44,012 nt of DNA from SVTX01 sp964629615 (GTDB lineage Bacteria > Bacillota > Clostridia > Oscillospirales > CAG-272): assembly GCA_964629615.1 (NCBI GenBank), contig CAZVUD010000010.1:1-44012 (forward strand), read 5' to 3'. The notes under the pieces were generated by a model. It saw only the letters and a program-made list of their open reading frames with translations, was not told where the DNA came from and searched no databases. The translations under genes and the position numbers were made by a program. Of the stretch, positions 41,370-44,012 are shown one piece after another; within the stretch, counting starts at the first letter, position 1, and each line of letters opens with the position of its first letter.

Positions 41370-42437
41370 ATGGAAAACTTTGACGAAAATCAAATAACTA
41401 ATGAAGAAGATGCCCTCCTTTCGGAAGCTACGGATATCGATATCGATGAGCCGCTTGATAAAAATGTAAAGCTCATGTCACCTATGCGCATGATATTGCG
41501 CAGATTTTTCAGATCTAAGCTCAGTATCATCGGACTTGTAATGATAGTAAGCTTGTTCATATTCTGCTGGGCAGGACCGCTCTTTTGGACGCAGTCGCCC
41601 TCTGAGCTCAATCAGACAACGACAGTTGGATATGAAAAGCATGTTATCACCTACATTGATGAGAACGGCGTAGAGCAGACCTTCTATCAGATAGTTGAGG
41701 CTGAAAAGCCCGTAAACACGCTCGGTGCTCCCACAAAGAGCAATCCTCTCGGAACCGACCAGACAGGATATGACGTTCTTGCAAGACTTATGTACGGCGG
41801 ACGTGTATCCTTGTCAGTAAGCTTTATAGCCGTGTTCGTTATAACTATCATAGGCGTTATATTCGGTGCTATCGCGGGATATTTCGGCGGTGCTGTGGAC
41901 AATGTCATCATGAGAGTGTGCGATGTCCTTATGTGCCTTCCCGGATTTCCTATCCTGCTTATCGTTGGTACGTTGCTGGATTCATGGAACGTTCCGCTTG
42001 AATACAAGATATACTATCTTATGGGATTCCTGTCACTTATCTCATGGTCAGGTACAGCAAGACTTGTAAGAGGTCAGATACTTTCGCTCAGAGAGCAGGA
42101 GTATATGGTAGCCGCAGAGGCTATGGGCTATTCCACAAAGAGAAAGATATTCAAGCATCTTGTACCTAACGTTATGCCTCAGCTCATAGTAAACATGACG
42201 CTCAGCCTTGGCAGTATGATACTCTACGAGGCATCACTTTCATACCTCGGAATAGGCGCGCCTGATAAGTACGCCGCATGGGGTACAATGATAAACGCTG
42301 CACAGGATTCTAATATTTTGAAGAACTACTTTAATATATGGGGACCTCCCGGTATCTGCATCATTATTGCCGTGCTCGGATTCAACTTCGTCGGCGACGG
42401 CTTGCGTGACGCTTTGGACCCCAAGATGAGGAGATGA
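41370..42437 (+). CDS. oppC: Oligopeptide ABC transporter permease (OppC/DppC type)
   Basis: A 355-residue second permease. An acidic N-terminal stretch (about 1-35) precedes the family start with FFRSKLSIIGLVMI. GTDQTGYDVLARLMYGGRVSL and the coupling loop YMVAAEAMGYSTKRKIFKH are clear family markers; the end GDGLRDALDPKMRR matches OppC proteins. AAGAAAGGAG lies before the ATG, and only 18 bases separate it from oppB. An about 55-residue loop between the first two helices (SPSELNQTTTV to NPLG) is longer than in the shortest members. Confidence 0.94.
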   Translation: MENFDENQITNEEDALLSEATDIDIDEPLDKNVKLMSPMRMILRRFFRSKLSIIGLVMIVSLFIFCWAGPLFWTQSPSELNQTTTVGYEKHVITYIDENGVEQTFYQIVEAEKPVNTLGAPTKSNPLGTDQTGYDVLARLMYGGRVSLSVSFIAVFVITIIGVIFGAIAGYFGGAVDNVIMRVCDVLMCLPGFPILLIVGTLLDSWNVPLEYKIYYLMGFLSLISWSGTARLVRGQILSLREQEYMVAAEAMGYSTKRKIFKHLVPNVMPQLIVNMTLSLGSMILYEASLSYLGIGAPDKYAAWGTMINAAQDSNILKNYFNIWGPPGICIIIAVLGFNFVGDGLRDALDPKMRR

Positions 42438-42441
42438 TCCC

Positions 42442-43608
42442 ATGGCAGAAAAGAAAAATAACAGTCATTATCTGACAGGTAAGGAGATACGTGCAATAGC
42501 AAAGGCTAATGCGCGCGAGATGAAGGCTCTTGAAAAGAAAAAGTACAGAAAAGTACCCGAGAGCGCCTACCTTACACAGATGAAGGACGAAAATAACATT
42601 CTTGAGATAGAAGATCTCCACACCTACTTTTTCACAGATCAGGGTGTTGTAAAGGCTGTAAACGGCGTTTCCTTCGATATTCCGCAGAATTCCACCGTTG
42701 GTGTAGTTGGAGAATCGGGATGCGGTAAATCCGTTACGAGTATGTCGGTAATGCGTCTCCTTCAGGGACCGCAGGGACAGATATATTCGGGAAGCATCAG
42801 ATTTAAGTCCAGCGATGAGAACGGCGATAATGTAAAGGTATACGATATAGCCGAGATGCCCATAAATGATATACATAAGCTCCGCGGCAGACAGATATCC
42901 ATGATATTCCAGGAGCCTATGACGTCGCTCAACCCCGTATTTACGATAGGAAATCAGCTTGATGAGGTAACCTTCATACATAATCCTACCGCTACAAAGG
43001 AGGATGCCAAGGCGAGAAGCCTGGAGATGCTTGAGCTTGTCGGCATAGCCGCGCCCGAGCGTGTCTACAATTCCTATCCCCACGAGCTTTCAGGCGGAAT
43101 GCGTCAGAGAGTCATGATATCCATGGCGCTCATATGCAATCCCAGACTTATAATTGCGGACGAGCCTACAACGGCTCTCGACGTTACGATACAGGCACAG
43201 ATACTCGACCTGCTTCGTGATATCAAGCATAAGATCAACGGATCTGTAATGCTCATCACACACGACCTCGGCGTTATAGCCGAAATGGCGGATTATGTTG
43301 TCGTAATGTATGCAGGCAGAGTAATTGAAAAGGGAACTGTGCGTGAGATATTCCACAACCCCCTGCATCCTTATACGATAGGACTCCAGAAGTCCAAGCC
43401 CACTATGGATTCTGACAGCGATACGCTCTTCAGCATCCCCGGCAATGTCCCCAACCCCGTCAACATGCCTGATCACTGCTACTTCAAGGAAAGATGCTCT
43501 AAGTGTCAGAAGAAGTGCAGCGGTGAATACCCCGGCATGATACAGGTTAGCCCCACACATTTTGTAGCATGTCATTTGTACGATGAGGAGGAAAAGTCCA
43601 ATGGCTGA
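42442..43608 (+). CDS. oppD: Oligopeptide ABC transporter ATPase (OppD/DppD type)
   Basis: A 388-residue ATPase with Walker A GESGCGKS (90-97), Q-loop FQEPMTSLNP, signature LSGGMRQRV (216-224) and Walker B LIIADEP (236-242). An about 50-residue basic N-terminal extension, absent from most family members, precedes the nucleotide domain. The C-terminal oligopeptide-type extension carries several cysteines (HCYFKERCSKCQKKCSG, then VACH) that match the iron-sulfur or zinc-like motif seen at the end of OppD/DppD proteins. It starts four bases after oppC and overlaps the next ATPase gene by eight bases. Confidence 0.95.
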   Translation: MAEKKNNSHYLTGKEIRAIAKANAREMKALEKKKYRKVPESAYLTQMKDENNILEIEDLHTYFFTDQGVVKAVNGVSFDIPQNSTVGVVGESGCGKSVTSMSVMRLLQGPQGQIYSGSIRFKSSDENGDNVKVYDIAEMPINDIHKLRGRQISMIFQEPMTSLNPVFTIGNQLDEVTFIHNPTATKEDAKARSLEMLELVGIAAPERVYNSYPHELSGGMRQRVMISMALICNPRLIIADEPTTALDVTIQAQILDLLRDIKHKINGSVMLITHDLGVIAEMADYVVVMYAGRVIEKGTVREIFHNPLHPYTIGLQKSKPTMDSDSDTLFSIPGNVPNPVNMPDHCYFKERCSKCQKKCSGEYPGMIQVSPTHFVACHLYDEEEKSNG

Positions 43609-44012
43609 TAAAAAATTAAATATAGCAGGACCTGACTTCTCGGAGGATTACAAAAAGCCCTTCGATCCCGAGGCTCTTTTGGAGGTAAGACATCTCCGCA
43701 AGGCTTTCCCACTTAAGAAATCCATGTCGGGAAAGGTGCTCACCGAGCTTGTTGCGGTAGACGATATCTCCTTTACATTGAAGCCGGGTGAAACGCTTGG
43801 TATAGTTGGTGAATCCGGATGTGGAAAGACCACTATGGGAAGAACGGTATTAAAGCTCCATCCCTCAAGCGGCGGTCAAATAATATTTGACGGCAATGAT
43901 ATTACAAATTACAAGACGAGCCAGATGCGCAGCATCAGAACCGATATGCAGATCATATTCCAGGATCCCTATTCATCACTTCCTCCGAGAAGCACGGTAG
44001 GTGATATACTTT
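43601..44012 (+). CDS. oppF: Oligopeptide ABC transporter ATPase (OppF/DppF type), partial
   Basis: The first 137 codons of the second ATPase, cut by the window end. It reads MADKKLNIAGPDF, then LEVRHLRKAFPLKK, Walker A GESGCGKT (70-77) and the Q-loop FQDPYSSLPPR. The Q-loop has Pro where most relatives have Asn (SSLNPR). AGGAGGAA lies before the ATG, and the start overlaps the oppD stop by eight bases, so the two ATPases are translationally coupled. Together they should form the heterodimeric motor of the peptide transporter. Confidence 0.93.
   Translation, partial: MADKKLNIAGPDFSEDYKKPFDPEALLEVRHLRKAFPLKKSMSGKVLTELVAVDDISFTLKPGETLGIVGESGCGKTTMGRTVLKLHPSSGGQIIFDGNDITNYKTSQMRSIRTDMQIIFQDPYSSLPPRSTVGDIL

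Noticed and set aside
40389..41393. 334-codon minus-strand open frame opposite oppB
   Set aside because: oppB is unmistakable on the plus strand; the reverse translation is His/Tyr/Cys-rich with no known motif.

Overview
The window is a chromosomal segment of a low-to-medium GC, Gram-positive-type anaerobe, most likely a gut member of the class Clostridia (Bacillota). The grounds are AGGAGG-type ribosome binding sites, several TTGACA-N17-TATAAT promoters, a bacterial V-type ATPase operon in the Enterococcus ntp gene order, lipobox lipoproteins, a secreted leucine-rich-repeat protein and an oxygen-sensitive type of serine dehydratase. I cannot name the genus from sequence alone.

Layout. 1-164 is the 3' end of a 23S rRNA gene; no 5S gene follows before a terminator. 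393-1253 is a lone GH43-like protein. 1389-10291 is a V-type ATPase operon (ntpF-I-K-E-C-G-A-B-D) with its own promoter and terminator; its rotor subunit carries the sodium-site residues known from Enterococcus hirae. 10353-11102 (minus) is an ASCH-NUDIX pair. 11209-12471 (minus) is smpB followed by ssrA (tmRNA); the tmRNA 3' end runs into two tandem copies of an about 117-bp repeat that carry T-arm-like sequence and strong palindromes. 12544-14817 (minus) is an orphan OmpR-type regulator followed by a membrane-anchored HtrA protease. 15294-19416 is a ychF, secreted protein, trmB, truB operon. 19449-22231 holds divergent lysC (aspartate kinase) and a single-chain Fe-S L-serine dehydratase, each with a near-perfect promoter.

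22282-28661 is the most unusual region. It encodes a polytopic membrane protein, a NapH-like membrane iron-sulfur protein fused to an extracytoplasmic TlpA-like thioredoxin, a small lipoprotein with one CX4C pair, and a large convergent lipoprotein with its own thioredoxin domain. I read this as a possible trans-membrane reducing relay to surface lipoproteins (inference).

28839 to the window end looks like a peptide-scavenging locus. It holds a 2,414-residue S8 protease joined to an Ig-like domain, BspA-type leucine-rich repeats and a C-terminal anchor. A lipoprotein with InlB-type repeats follows, then an oligopeptide ABC transporter (binding protein with a roughly 260-residue insert, two permeases, two ATPases, the last one cut by the window end). 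These secreted genes use more C-ending codons than the housekeeping genes, which suggests high expression.
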